Assembly: GCA_030529135.1 (NCBI GenBank)
Contig: JAUMXO010000006.1
Location: 1 to 49,883, forward strand
Origin: Candidatus Saccharimonadota bacterium
GTDB taxonomy: Bacteria > Patescibacteriota > Saccharimonadia > Saccharimonadales > Saccharimonadaceae
Length of the DNA stretch: 49,883 bases
Direction: 5' to 3'
This document shows, in pieces, positions 1-7,554 of the stretch. Both the position numbers and the translations under genes were made by a program. The notes under the pieces were generated by a model, which saw only the letters and a list, made by a program, of their open reading frames with translations, did not search any database and had not been told where the DNA came from. Position 1 is the stretch's first letter. Each line of letters starts with the position of its first letter.

Positions 1-337
1 CAGTATTATCGGTACCTTTAATAGTTAGAGTGTAGCCTGTATAGTTATCAGTGGCTACTTCGATATTAGCTCGTTCAGTATCTTTACTCGTAGCAAAAGT
101 ACCATCATAAGAAGTAGGGACGATGTTAAGCATAGCTCCGGTAGTATTTACAGTAAGATCCATACTAGATACTCTAGCAGCAGCCTCAACTAAATTTGAA
201 TCTGGCGCTATAGGCGCTATCATAAACCCCATAATTATTAATATCAAAAACGAAGCCAGAAGACCAGCTCGTGGTATGAAAGTCCTTTTTCCGCGAATGC
301 GAAAAGAAGGCTTTATGTTTAATGTTTGTGTGACCAT
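1..337 (-). CDS. Exported surface protein, N-terminal part (runs off the window)
   Basis: This reading frame is open from an ATG at 337 on the minus strand to the window edge, so only about 112 residues are visible. The N-terminus is basic (RIRGKRTFIPR) and is followed by a hydrophobic stretch near residues 26-42, consistent with a signal peptide or membrane anchor. The exported part is Thr/Asn-rich and predicted beta-type (for example DLTVNTTG and YTGYTLTIKG). A GGGA sequence 7-10 nt upstream may serve as ribosome binding site. The family is not recognised; a role in surface structure or adhesion is inference from the composition. Confidence 0.6.
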   Translation of the reverse strand, partial: MVTQTLNIKPSFRIRGKRTFIPRAGLLASFLILIIMGFMIAPIAPDSNLVEAAARVSSMDLTVNTTGAMLNIVPTSYDGTFATSKDTERANIEVATDNYTGYTLTIKGTDNT

Positions 338-486
338 TTATTTTCCCTTTTTTAATTTAGATATTGCTACTTTTTATTTTTATGCAAATAACTGTGTATG
401 ATCTCTACTGCTTTTAATAATACCTCCCACATAGCGTTTTGGCAAGAAATTTTTTCCAGAAATTAAGCTCTACCTCTATAAAATAG

Positions 487-505
487 TGTTGTAAAATTTA
501 CAACA
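487..505. promoter_or_regulatory. Palindromic operator candidate upstream of alarmone synthetase promoter
   Basis: Nine-base arms TGTTGTAAA and TTTACAACA flank a single central A, giving a perfect odd-length palindrome. It ends 23 bp upstream of the -35 box at 529, a plausible position for a regulator binding site. No cognate regulator can be named. Similar GTTGTA/TACAAC hairpins occur at 22950-22984 (terminator) and inside xseA near 27962, so it could also be a common hairpin motif. Confidence 0.35.
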
Positions 506-528
506 GCCAAAAAATCTTCTACGAAACA

Positions 529-557
529 TTGACATTTAAGCAAAAGTGTGATATAAT
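529..557 (+). promoter_or_regulatory. Consensus promoter of the alarmone synthetase gene
   Basis: TTGACA at 529-534, a 17-nt spacer and TATAAT at 552-557 match the sigma-70 consensus exactly. The spacer ends in GTGTGA, an extended -10 shared with the promoters at 17882 and 45990. The transcript would carry a leader of about 35 nt. Confidence 0.85.
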
Positions 558-601
558 TAGAATGTAACTGTTGTCAGTTAGTAGCTTAACAGGGGGTAAA
601 A

Positions 602-1309
602 ATGAGTATGAGCGAAAAGATAGTGCAGCATGGAATAGAAATGGAGGCATTAAAATTAGAATATAACAAATATGCCGCCGAAAGCAGAGCTGCGCTAAGA
701 CTTACCCTGACCCGCATTGAGAACCTCAAAGAGGCCCTCGAAATGACCGGTCAGGACAACCCGTTTGACTTGATTGAAAGTCGCATTAAGACTTTCGAGT
801 CAGTCAAGGGTAAATGTAAGACTCGCGGGTATGAGCTAAACATTGAAAGTATCCGCGAGAACGTCAAGGACGTGGCTGGGATCCGCATCGTCACGAAATA
901 TATCGATGATGTGCAGAAGCTCGTAGGTCTTCTGGAAAAGATTCCAGGGCTCAACATAGTCGACAAGAAAGACTATATTACAGAGCCCAAGCCGAATGGC
1001 TACTCCAGTATCCATCTTGGATGCAAGGTAGAAGTTTTCACCGGAGTAGATGGCTCCAAGCTGGTCCCTATCGAGATCCAGCTGAGAAGCTACTCAATGA
1101 ACCTCTGGGCTACCCTGGAGCACGATCTCAAATATAAAAATGAGAACCCGTCTCCTGAGGTGACCAAGAAGTTCAAGCGTATCGCTGAATTCCTCCGTGA
1201 ATTCGACGAAGAGGCGATCGCTCTTCGCGATTATCACGAAATCAGCGAGAGTAACCTCGAAAGCTCCACTAGCAAAGAGAATGCCGAGACTATTATTAAC
1301 ATGGTCTAG
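602..1309 (+). CDS. Small alarmone synthetase, RelA/SpoT domain (GTP pyrophosphokinase)
   Basis: This 235-residue protein is predicted to make (p)ppGpp from ATP and GDP/GTP. It consists of one RelA/SpoT synthetase domain with DVAGIRI at 90-96, the KPNGYSSIHL substrate loop at 130-139 and an EIQLRS...WATLEH block near 157-173, and resembles the RelQ/YjbM class. No HD hydrolase, TGS or ACT domain is present, so ribosome-bound regulation as in RelA is not expected. AGGGGG at 591-596 is spaced 5 nt from the ATG. A consensus promoter lies upstream and a strong hairpin terminator follows, so it is monocistronic. Codons are richer in G/C than in the neighbouring housekeeping genes. Confidence 0.9.
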   Translation: MSMSEKIVQHGIEMEALKLEYNKYAAESRAALRLTLTRIENLKEALEMTGQDNPFDLIESRIKTFESVKGKCKTRGYELNIESIRENVKDVAGIRIVTKYIDDVQKLVGLLEKIPGLNIVDKKDYITEPKPNGYSSIHLGCKVEVFTGVDGSKLVPIEIQLRSYSMNLWATLEHDLKYKNENPSPEVTKKFKRIAEFLREFDEEAIALRDYHEISESNLESSTSKENAETIINMV

Positions 1310-1330
1310 ACATTTTCTAGATACCCTCCC

Positions 1331-1360
1331 AAAAAGCCTCAGCTTATGCTGGGGCTTTTT
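1331..1360 (+). terminator. Rho-independent terminator of alarmone synthetase gene
   Basis: A 13-bp stem (AAAAAGCCTCAGC with GCTGGGGCTTTTT, one G-T pair) closes a TTAT loop and ends in a T run. It lies 21 bp after the stop codon. Confidence 0.85.
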
Positions 1361-1417
1361 CATGTCTTACTAAACTTCAGAGTAGCTCATTAAAGTCTTT
1401 AAAACCATTCACTATAT

Positions 1418-2578
1418 TTACCAAACAATTTCAAAAACCAAACTTAGAGCTATCAACCCACCCATGATCAGGTTAAGCACCAAAACATTAAGCAGATGCA
1501 CTCGCCACTCACTAACAATATTTGCGACAAACTCCCTGACCGCCGCGTTTATATAAAAATACCATCTTGTCTTACTACCCACCCCCTCAACTTTTAGACC
1601 ATTTTTATTAGCAATAATACCGCTCCTAAAAACATGGTAATCAGAAGTAGCAAAAGCTATCTTTACATCCTCAAGAGAATTTATGGATTTTTTAGAAAGA
1701 TTTTTTAGGATAGCTTTCTTGCTATAACGCATATTCTGCCAAGTATTTATCGAACGATTTTCTACCAAAATGCGCCCGCGCGGTATTTTTTTCATCTCCA
1801 AATATTTTGCCATCGCATCTGCCTCAGAAATGACCTCATCACCACCCTGACCACCAGACACCACGAAAATCAATTTTTTACCACCAAGTTTTTGCTGCTC
1901 TCTATCAAAACTAAGCGCTCTTTCCACTCTCCCCCGAAGAAACGGAGTAAGATTTAAATCTTTCCCCGGATAACATCCCAGAATTATCATATAGTCCTGC
2001 TCTAATTTCGGACGATGCCGACCAGCCTTAATAGTGCAAACAAATGAGGCCACCAGCATACATTCAAAATATACCAAAGTAATATCCACGATATTTTCTA
2101 GGAAAATTACTAAATGAAAATCTTCGCGAGTAGTTATATCCAAAAAATTTATCAAAATATTATCCAAATTAATATCTAAAGCTATTGCCACCAAAGCACA
2201 AACACCTATAAATATACCAAGTAAATTGTTAAAATTCCTACCCTCGCGATAAATCACCACAATACTACCCAGCATCAAAAGCCCAGAGAGAATTATTGCA
2301 ATCGGAAAAACCAAATAAGAAACCTCAGAAAATAGTCCCAAAAAGCTCATATAAAGAATTTCCGGCCCAAGATCCCCGACTTCCGTCTGTATCTCTATCA
2401 AATTTGACAATTGTGATGCTAAAAGTATTATCGTTGACCCAAGAAATATAATTAAGCCCACCACTAACATAATCTTATAAGAATACATAGTCTTCTTAGA
2501 CGCTCTGAAGATATAAAAAATACAACCAATTAATGTAATAATCGTAAAAACTAATGCCAAGATATTCGATACCAACAT
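1418..2578 (-). CDS. YdcF-like (DUF218) membrane protein
   Basis: The 386-residue protein has about six hydrophobic segments in its first 190 residues, then a soluble DUF218/YdcF/SanA-type domain starting near YMIILGC. Family marks include LRGRVERAL, VSGGQGGDE followed by SEADAMAKYL, and ENRSINTWQN. A further hydrophobic stretch ends the protein. Members are linked to envelope integrity or wall metabolism in other bacteria, but the substrate is unknown. A TATAAT box at 2586-2591 sits 7 nt from the ATG, so the mRNA is probably leaderless. It is flanked by the rpsO terminator upstream and is transcribed alone. Confidence 0.75.
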   Translation of the reverse strand: MLVSNILALVFTIITLIGCIFYIFRASKKTMYSYKIMLVVGLIIFLGSTIILLASQLSNLIEIQTEVGDLGPEILYMSFLGLFSEVSYLVFPIAIILSGLLMLGSIVVIYREGRNFNNLLGIFIGVCALVAIALDINLDNILINFLDITTREDFHLVIFLENIVDITLVYFECMLVASFVCTIKAGRHRPKLEQDYMIILGCYPGKDLNLTPFLRGRVERALSFDREQQKLGGKKLIFVVSGGQGGDEVISEADAMAKYLEMKKIPRGRILVENRSINTWQNMRYSKKAILKNLSKKSINSLEDVKIAFATSDYHVFRSGIIANKNGLKVEGVGSKTRWYFYINAAVREFVANIVSEWRVHLLNVLVLNLIMGGLIALSLVFEIVW

Positions 2579-2597
2579 TAATAATATTATAACAATT

Positions 2598-2639
2598 AAT
2601 CAAAAAACTCGCTATTTTTATCTAGCGAGTTTTTTGATT
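2598..2639 (-). terminator. Bidirectional-type terminator after rpsO
   Basis: A 16-17 bp perfect stem (ATCAAAAAACTCGCTA with its complement) overlaps the rpsO stop codon and gives a T-rich tail on the minus strand. It separates rpsO from the YdcF-like gene promoter. Confidence 0.85.
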
Positions 2640-2904
2640 ATTTTCTGAGACCAAGTTTGGAAACGGTCTTCTTATAAAGCTCAAAATCTGTCTCTTCGAG
2701 ATATTTTAGAAGTTTTTTACGCTTCCCTACCATCTGGATAAGACCACGTTTAGCCATAAAGTCATGTTTATTATTCTTAACATGCTCAGTCACTTCTTTG
2801 ATGCGAGCAGTCAGAATAGCCACTTGAACTTCAGGAGAACCAACATCGTTCTTATTTCGAGCGACACTGGCAATAGCTTTATCTTTATTCTCTTTTGTTA
2901 TCAT
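2638..2904 (-). CDS. rpsO: 30S ribosomal protein S15
   Basis: S15 binds 16S rRNA in the small-subunit platform. The 88-residue product is full length for the family and shows the conserved GSPEVQVAILT motif, the H-x3-NKHDF segment and the GKRKKLLKYL helix. The ATG at 2904 is chosen over one 9 codons upstream because the -10 box at 2914-2919 overlaps that upstream region and the family begins here. The start lies 9 nt after TATAAT, implying a nearly leaderless mRNA. Its promoter overlaps that of the divergent truB gene. Confidence 0.95.
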   Translation of the reverse strand: MITKENKDKAIASVARNKNDVGSPEVQVAILTARIKEVTEHVKNNKHDFMAKRGLIQMVGKRKKLLKYLEETDFELYKKTVSKLGLRK

Positions 2905-2910
2905 AGTAGC

Positions 2911-2942
2911 ACCATTATACCACAGAATCATGGTATAATCAA
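2911..2942. promoter_or_regulatory. Overlapping divergent promoters of rpsO and truB
   Basis: For rpsO, TTGATT at 2937-2942 and extended -10 TGGTATAAT (box 2914-2919, minus strand) are 17 bp apart. For truB, an extended -10 TGGTATAAT has its box at 2934-2939. The rpsO -35 shares bases with the truB -10, so polymerase can occupy only one promoter at a time. Confidence 0.8.
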
Positions 2943-2945
2943 GGG

Positions 2946-3671
2946 GTGAAACCAGAAAATCCAGAAGACCAAATCATTTTAATAGACAAACCCGCCGGCA
3001 TTTCCAGCTTTGGCGTGGTAGCCAAAGTACGCGGTCAGCTCAAACAAGAATTTGGCCACAAAATTAAAGTTGGTCACACCGGTACTCTAGACCCCTTTGC
3101 CACCGGACTTATGATTTTGCTCTCTGGTAAATTTACCAAAAAATCTAACGATTTTCTAAAAAAAGATAAAGTTTACGAAGCTACTTTAAAGCTTGGCTAT
3201 ATTTCTACCACTGGCGATCCCGAAGGGCAAATTCAACCTTACTTAACCAAAGATCTTCCGGAGGTTATTACCGAGGATGAGGGTGCGAGCCCCGCAAAGA
3301 CGGGCACAAGCAACTCGTATCCGAAATTGAGTGAGATTGAATTTGTCCTTTCTTGTTTTGTGGGCGAAATAAAGCAAACCCCACCACGTTTCAGCGCTAT
3401 CAAAATCAATGGGGAGCGCGCTTACAAACTCGCTCGCAAAAATCAAGATTTCAAAATTCCTGCTAGAAAAGTCACTATTTATAGTATCGACATCTTAGAC
3501 TACAATTATCCCATTCTTAAAATTCGCTGTCATGTTTCTTCCGGCACTTATATTAGAACTCTCGCTGAAGATATCGGCAAAAAACTAAAAACTGGTGCTT
3601 ATTGCGAGGAACTAAGACGCACAAAAATCGGCGATTACAATATCGAAGATGCAAAGAAACTTGTGCTATAA
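2946..3671 (+). CDS. truB: tRNA pseudouridine(55) synthase TruB
   Basis: TruB converts U55 in the T-loop of tRNAs to pseudouridine. The catalytic aspartate is D49 in GHTGTLDPFATG; KPAGISS near residue 15 and the QTPPRFSAIKINGERAYKLAR block are further family marks. At 241 residues it lacks the C-terminal PUA domain of longer homologues. Residues about 100-127 form an extra segment between GDPEG and the LSEIEF helix, partly encoded by an imperfect DNA palindrome at 3275-3322. The start is GTG, exactly 6 nt after TATAAT, so translation is probably leaderless. Confidence 0.93.
   Translation: MKPENPEDQIILIDKPAGISSFGVVAKVRGQLKQEFGHKIKVGHTGTLDPFATGLMILLSGKFTKKSNDFLKKDKVYEATLKLGYISTTGDPEGQIQPYLTKDLPEVITEDEGASPAKTGTSNSYPKLSEIEFVLSCFVGEIKQTPPRFSAIKINGERAYKLARKNQDFKIPARKVTIYSIDILDYNYPILKIRCHVSSGTYIRTLAEDIGKKLKTGAYCEELRRTKIGDYNIEDAKKLVL
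3275..3322 (+). repeat. Imperfect palindromic insertion inside truB
   Basis: This GC-rich stretch (GGATGAG...CTCGTATCC outer arms, GTGC...GCAC and CCG...CGG inner arms) encodes part of a segment absent from typical TruB. It differs in composition from the surrounding gene. It may be a small palindromic element fixed in frame, comparable to the one in ligA, but the stem is interrupted. Confidence 0.4.
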
Positions 3672-3672
3672 T
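3667..3672 (+). promoter_or_regulatory. -10 box for PRC-barrel gene, leaderless spacing
   Basis: TATAAT lies across the truB stop codon and is followed after exactly 6 nt by the ATG at 3679. Confidence 0.7.
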
Positions 3673-3678
3673 AAAAGT

Positions 3679-4290
3679 ATGCTAATTGCTAATTCAAAAC
3701 TTATGAACTCGCCAATCTTAAGTATGCAAGATTCTGGCAGAGTCGCCACGATTACAAATTCTATTGTGAATCCTGACAATCTTAAAATCATCGCTTTCCG
3801 CGCCTACGGCGCAGTAAATAAAGATGGCGGCAACCTTCTAGATGTTAGATCTATTCGTGAATATTCTAAACTAGGCATCGTTATTGACTCTCGTGACGAG
3901 TTTGTCAGCCCTGACGACGTAGTCAAAATTAAAAAAGTTATTGAGCTGAATTTTAATCTCATTGGGCTTAAAGTCGTGACAAAAAAAGGCACCAAACTCG
4001 GTAAAATTATTGATTTTACCGTCACGGAAGACAACTTTTCCGTCCAACAAATCATCGTCAAGCGTACCGCCATTAAAGGCTTTATGGATCCAGAACTAGT
4101 CATCCCTCGCGTCGAGATCGCTGAAGTGACCGACGACAAAGTCATCGTCAAAAACGAAGCCAAAACCATCAAAGAACGCGCCTTAAAAGAAGACTTCGTA
4201 CCAAATTTCGTCAATCCGTTTCGGAAGACCGAAGAACCTGCTCCCGCACCGAGTCATATAGAAACCCCTGCCGAAGAAGATAAGCAGTAA
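3679..4290 (+). CDS. PRC-barrel domain protein
   Basis: The 203-residue protein contains two PRC-barrel-like halves, the clearer one around GLKVVTKKGTKLGKIIDFTV and ending near PRVEIAEVTDDKVIVK. PRC-barrels are small beta-barrels found in RimM and photosynthetic reaction centre H subunits and often bind RNA or proteins; the specific role here is unknown. The C-terminal tail is Pro/Glu/Ala-rich and probably disordered. The ATG at 3679 follows a TATAAT box by 6 nt. Its last 80 bp overlap the 3' end of recX on the opposite strand. Confidence 0.7.
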   Translation: MLIANSKLMNSPILSMQDSGRVATITNSIVNPDNLKIIAFRAYGAVNKDGGNLLDVRSIREYSKLGIVIDSRDEFVSPDDVVKIKKVIELNFNLIGLKVVTKKGTKLGKIIDFTVTEDNFSVQQIIVKRTAIKGFMDPELVIPRVEIAEVTDDKVIVKNEAKTIKERALKEDFVPNFVNPFRKTEEPAPAPSHIETPAEEDKQ

Positions 4291-4831
4291 GTTTTTCGTC
4301 ATCATATTTCGCTCGTTTTTTAGCAATAATTTTTGCAATTTCTTCTTCATCATTTCTATCAGAATTCGCCAAAACCTCATCAATAATATCTTTTGACACG
4401 CCCTTTTTCATCAGCTCCATCCTAAGCCTTTTAAGACTCACCCCTTTTTTCACAAACCGATTCTCCACATAATACTCCGCGAACCGTTCATCATCGAGAT
4501 ATTTTTTGGACTGTAATTTCTCAATAATTCTATCGATATAGTTTTTATCTAATTTTTTCTCAAAAATCTTCTTACATAAATAGTCTCTCGTCTCCTTTAT
4601 ACTTCGCGGTCGCACTAATACCCATTCCAGAGCCCTCTGATATAATTTCCCAAATTCTGAAGCTTTTTTAAATTCCTCCAATTGCTCCTCGGATATCACT
4701 AAACCCTTCTTGATTTTAAAATCCACCACCTGCGAAACATCCAAAGAAAAGGAAAACTTATCGTTCACATACACATTCACCCGGTCAGGATTCCTCACTC
4801 CCTGCTTTAAATCTGTGATTCTAATATCCAT
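4211..4831 (-). CDS. recX: Regulatory protein RecX
   Basis: RecX modulates RecA filament growth. The 206-residue protein shows the family's three-helix repeats, including YLCKKIFEKKLDKNYIDRIIEKLQ, the DDERFAEYYVENR motif and LRMELMKKGVSKDIIDEVL. The start at 4831 (MDIRITDLKQG) matches the usual family N-terminus and overlaps the Nudix stop by 11 nt; an ATG at 4852 would add seven residues. It is the third gene of recA-Nudix-recX and is presumably translationally coupled. Its 3' end runs 80 bp antisense into the PRC-barrel gene. Confidence 0.88.
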   Translation of the reverse strand: MDIRITDLKQGVRNPDRVNVYVNDKFSFSLDVSQVVDFKIKKGLVISEEQLEEFKKASEFGKLYQRALEWVLVRPRSIKETRDYLCKKIFEKKLDKNYIDRIIEKLQSKKYLDDERFAEYYVENRFVKKGVSLKRLRMELMKKGVSKDIIDEVLANSDRNDEEEIAKIIAKKRAKYDDEKLTAYLLRQGFLYDSVREQVLRSSETD

Positions 4832-5375
4832 GTTGCTTAAACCATTCACCAAGAAGCGCGAAAGTTAATTCGTCTTTTTTTAGTGGTGCTTTCGCGTATT
4901 TTACTCGGAACTCCTCCGTTTCATCAAACGGCACCCATTTAATTTCACTTACTTCCTTGTCATTAAAGTGAAAGTCTTCCGGTTTGTTGGTCCAATCAAC
5001 TGCATACACCCACGCAAAACGATTTTTGTTAAAACCTCTTTCCGTTACTAAACGAAGCTCGCTTGCATCAATCTCAGCTCCGATTTCCTCGCGCGTTTCT
5101 CGCACCGCTGCTTCCACAAACGATTCCCCTAAATTTACATGCCCACCCGCCGAAATGTCGTAATCTCCAGGATAACGATCAATTTTATCCGATCTTCTCT
5201 GCCACAATATTTCCAATACCCCATCGCTAGAGACTCGATACAAGAACACCACCGCCACGCCTACGATTTTCGAAGACCCAGTTTTTTCCGGATTATTCAA
5301 AGCTGAATTCCAACCTTCACCGGGGACAGGATCGCCATTTGGATTATAAACTTGCCACATTTCTTCTTTATGCAT
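4821..5375 (-). CDS. Nudix hydrolase
   Basis: A complete Nudix box (GHVNLGESFVEAAVRE...REEIGA, residues 78-100) shows that the 184-residue protein hydrolyses a nucleoside diphosphate linked to another moiety, using Mg2+. The N-terminal layout (VYNPNGDPVPG...WQRRSDKIDRYPG) is like the IDI/YfcD branch of the family, but the substrate cannot be read from sequence. GGAGGTAAA precedes the ATG. It lies 19 bp after recA and overlaps recX, an unusual position that suggests co-expression with recombination repair, perhaps for cleaning the nucleotide pool; that link is inference. Confidence 0.85.
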   Translation of the reverse strand: MHKEEMWQVYNPNGDPVPGEGWNSALNNPEKTGSSKIVGVAVVFLYRVSSDGVLEILWQRRSDKIDRYPGDYDISAGGHVNLGESFVEAAVRETREEIGAEIDASELRLVTERGFNKNRFAWVYAVDWTNKPEDFHFNDKEVSEIKWVPFDETEEFRVKYAKAPLKKDELTFALLGEWFKQHGY

Positions 5376-5394
5376 TTTACCTCCTAATCCAAAG

Positions 5395-6423
5395 CTAAAT
5401 TCCTAATTTTTCGCGTACCTTATTTTCAATTTCAGCCAAAAGCTCTGGTTTTTCTACAAATAATTTTTTCACAGCCTCACGTCCTTGACCAAGCGTTTCT
5501 CCGTTATATTTAATAAACGCGCCCGCCTTTTCAAGTACGCCATTAGCTACCGCCAAATCTAGTACATCCCCAGTCTTTGAAATCCCCTCGTTATACATAA
5601 TATCAAATTCTGCTGTTCTAAATGGCGCTGCAATTTTATTCTTTACTACTTTGATCTTGGTTCTATTGCCTGCAACGTTATCACCATCCTTAATTTGCCC
5701 AATCCTTCGAATATCTACTCGCACCGAAGCGTAGAACTTAAGAGCATTGCCACCAGTTGTAGTCTCTGGATTTCCAAACATCACCCCAATCTTCATTCGA
5801 ATCTGATTGATAAATATCACTGTGGCACGGGACTTGGAAATAATTCCAGTGAGCTTTCGCATTGCCTGAGACATAAGTCGCGCCTGAAGCCCCATTTGTG
5901 CATCACCCATATCGCCATCAATCTCTGCCTGTGGCACCAAAGCCGCCACCGAGTCTACTACGATCAGATCCACTGCATTAGACCTCACCAAAGTCTCACA
6001 AATCTCGAGAGCCTGTTCGCCATTGTCCGGCTGAGAGATGAGAAGATTCCCAGTATCTACACCAATTTTCTTCGCATAGGCTGGATCAAGTGCATGCTCC
6101 GCATCAATAAACGCCGCTTGCCCACCTTGTTTTTGGATCTCCGCAATCGCATGAAGGGCTAAAGTTGTCTTACCAGAAGATTCCGGTCCGTAAATCTCGA
6201 TAATTCGCCCCTTCGGCCAACCGCCACCAAGCGCCAAATCTAGAGACAAAGATCCAGAAGGAAGTAGCTGTACATCCATCTTTGGCGTCTCGCCAAGTTT
6301 CATGATTGAACCATCTCCGAACTGTTTGGTAATCTGAGCAATTGCCAGCTTCAAAGCCTCGTTCTTGCCATCATCTTTAGTGTCTTTATTTTCCACACCC
6401 TTATCCGCATCTTTTTTTGCCAT
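5395..6423 (-). CDS. recA: Recombinase RecA
   Basis: RecA forms ATP-dependent filaments on single-stranded DNA for strand exchange and repair. The 342-residue protein has Walker [10 protein letters not shown] at 79-87, Walker [11 protein letters not shown], the MAWxL-like L1/L2 region with [12 protein letters not shown] and the INQIRMKIG block. An N-terminal lysine/aspartate-rich tail of about 20 residues precedes the core. The ATG at 6423 is preceded by GGAGAAAG, which decides it over an upstream in-frame ATG. A promoter lies at 6452-6480. It heads an operon with a Nudix gene and recX. Confidence 0.97.
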   Translation of the reverse strand: MAKKDADKGVENKDTKDDGKNEALKLAIAQITKQFGDGSIMKLGETPKMDVQLLPSGSLSLDLALGGGWPKGRIIEIYGPESSGKTTLALHAIAEIQKQGGQAAFIDAEHALDPAYAKKIGVDTGNLLISQPDNGEQALEICETLVRSNAVDLIVVDSVAALVPQAEIDGDMGDAQMGLQARLMSQAMRKLTGIISKSRATVIFINQIRMKIGVMFGNPETTTGGNALKFYASVRVDIRRIGQIKDGDNVAGNRTKIKVVKNKIAAPFRTAEFDIMYNEGISKTGDVLDLAVANGVLEKAGAFIKYNGETLGQGREAVKKLFVEKPELLAEIENKVREKLGI

Positions 6424-6451
6424 ATTCTTTCTCCACTTTATAATTAATATC

Positions 6452-6480
6452 ATTGTAGCATATTCCCGTTGACATAGCAA
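6452..6480 (-). promoter_or_regulatory. recA promoter
   Basis: On the minus strand TTGCTA (6475-6480) is separated by 17 nt from TACAAT (6452-6457), which has an extended TG. No obvious LexA box of a known type overlaps it. Confidence 0.75.
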
Positions 6481-6514
6481 TTCATCGGGGTTATACTTAA
6501 AAAGGAAATAGGCG

Positions 6515-6543
6515 TTGACTTATACAGCTGTGTATGGTAGGAT
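6515..6543 (+). promoter_or_regulatory. Promoter with near-palindrome in its spacer
   Basis: TTGACT (6515-6520), a 17-nt spacer and TAGGAT (6538-6543) form a plausible promoter pointing right. The spacer holds TATACAGCTGTGTA, a near-perfect 14-bp palindrome well placed for a repressor. An ATG follows exactly 6 nt after the -10 box (at 6550) and opens a 13-codon frame; a hairpin with a T run lies directly downstream. Confidence 0.45.
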
Positions 6544-6558
6544 TAAATTATGGTTGGA

Positions 6559-6590
6559 TTACTTCTGCTTCTTAGCAGGAGTAATTTTTA
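6559..6590 (+). terminator. Terminator-like hairpin in recA-folD gap
   Basis: TTACTTCTGC and GCAGGAGTAA form a 10-bp stem with one G-T pair, followed by TTTTT. If the promoter at 6515-6543 is active, it would produce a very short RNA ending here. Confidence 0.5.
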
Positions 6591-6630
6591 GCTTAATAGT
6601 CACTTTCATTTCTTCCAGTTCTATCTGCAT
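6559..6630 (-). CDS. Putative 23-residue peptide with strong SD
   Basis: An ATG at 6630 is preceded by a full-strength AAAGGAGGTTGT and opens a 23-codon frame (MQIELEEMKVTIKLKITPAK...). The peptide is amphipathic and basic at its end. Nothing else explains the SD sequence, since the next gene in this direction, recA, starts 136 bp further on with its own promoter and SD. No homologue is recognised. The other 330 bp of this gap hold only the recA promoter and the rightward promoter/hairpin. Confidence 0.45.
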   Translation of the reverse strand: MQIELEEMKVTIKLKITPAKKQK

Positions 6631-6753
6631 ACAACCTCCTTTCATCTAACCACGTTTATTTTAAACTACGCCCGCACCTATCTCCTGTCACCCCTTATAG
6701 CATACCCATATTATAAAATCAACCCCCTACCCATCGCTCATGGTTAAAATATC

Positions 6754-7554
6754 TCAAACTTTTTTTGCCGCCTGTATCACATGATCAAACAGACATGTAA
6801 TCGTTAGCGGACCTACCCCGCCAATTACTGGAGTAATCGCAAGCAAGTCTTCTCGTTCTCGCACTTTAGAAGAGACATCACCCTTTATTACTCCATCTTC
6901 ACTTGCTGTCCCTGCATCCACCACCACCGCGCCAGGTTTTATAAATTCACTTTTAATTAATCCTGGCACTCCAGTTGCAGAAATGATTATATCAAAATCA
7001 ACAAGTTTTGTAAGATCCGACCCCCGATGAAACATTTCCACATTATATTTAGATTCGGTAAATATTTTAAAAAGTGGCGCACCCACTAGTTTTCCTCGCC
7101 CTACCAACGCAATTTTCGCATCACTAAGTTCAATTCCATATCCAGCAAGTAACCACAAAATCGCCGTAGCTGTTGCCGAATCAAAATCGCCATGAGAAGA
7201 AAGCCCATCCACATCCTTTGAAGGCAAAATCATCTCCGTCAGAGTATCTGTCTTCTCTTTTTCAAGAATCGGCAGCTGCAGAATAATTCCAGAAATAGCG
7301 TTGTCTTTATTAGCAGAGGCAATCTTCTCTGCAATATCGGCAACAGAATTAGCTTTATAATCAATCACAGAAATTCCGATGTCTTCACCATATTGCATTT
7401 TTAGCCGCACATATTTAAGAATTACTGGATTATCCGAATCACGAATAATCAAAAGCGTGGGCTTCCTAGAGAAACCTCGTACTTCGCCAGCCTGTCGCTC
7501 TTTAATAAAACCGGCTAGCTCTCGCCCGTCTAGGACCTTCACTTTGCTTACCAT
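6754..7554 (-). CDS. folD: Bifunctional methylenetetrahydrofolate dehydrogenase/cyclohydrolase FolD
   Basis: FolD interconverts 5,10-methylene-, methenyl- and 10-formyl-tetrahydrofolate using NADP. The 266-residue protein carries the catalytic YxxxK (Y48-K52), GIILQLPI, the PSKDVDGL loop and the Rossmann signature VGRGKLVGAP, ending with TPVIGGVGPLT. The cofactor loop is GRGKLVG where most homologues have GRSxxVG. Its ATG follows the murB stop without a gap, so the two genes are co-translated. One-carbon enzymes are among the few cofactor functions kept in such reduced genomes. Confidence 0.93.
   Translation of the reverse strand: MVSKVKVLDGRELAGFIKERQAGEVRGFSRKPTLLIIRDSDNPVILKYVRLKMQYGEDIGISVIDYKANSVADIAEKIASANKDNAISGIILQLPILEKEKTDTLTEMILPSKDVDGLSSHGDFDSATATAILWLLAGYGIELSDAKIALVGRGKLVGAPLFKIFTESKYNVEMFHRGSDLTKLVDFDIIISATGVPGLIKSEFIKPGAVVVDAGTASEDGVIKGDVSSKVREREDLLAITPVIGGVGPLTITCLFDHVIQAAKKV

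Noticed and set aside
123-401. Plus-strand open frame at the window start
   Set aside because: It is antisense to the exported-protein gene, whose frame shows a signal peptide and typical surface-protein composition.
6452-6543. LexA-controlled SOS box at recA
   Set aside because: TATACAGCTGTGTA does not match E. coli or Bacillus LexA sites well and lies in the rightward promoter rather than that of recA, so no LexA claim is made.
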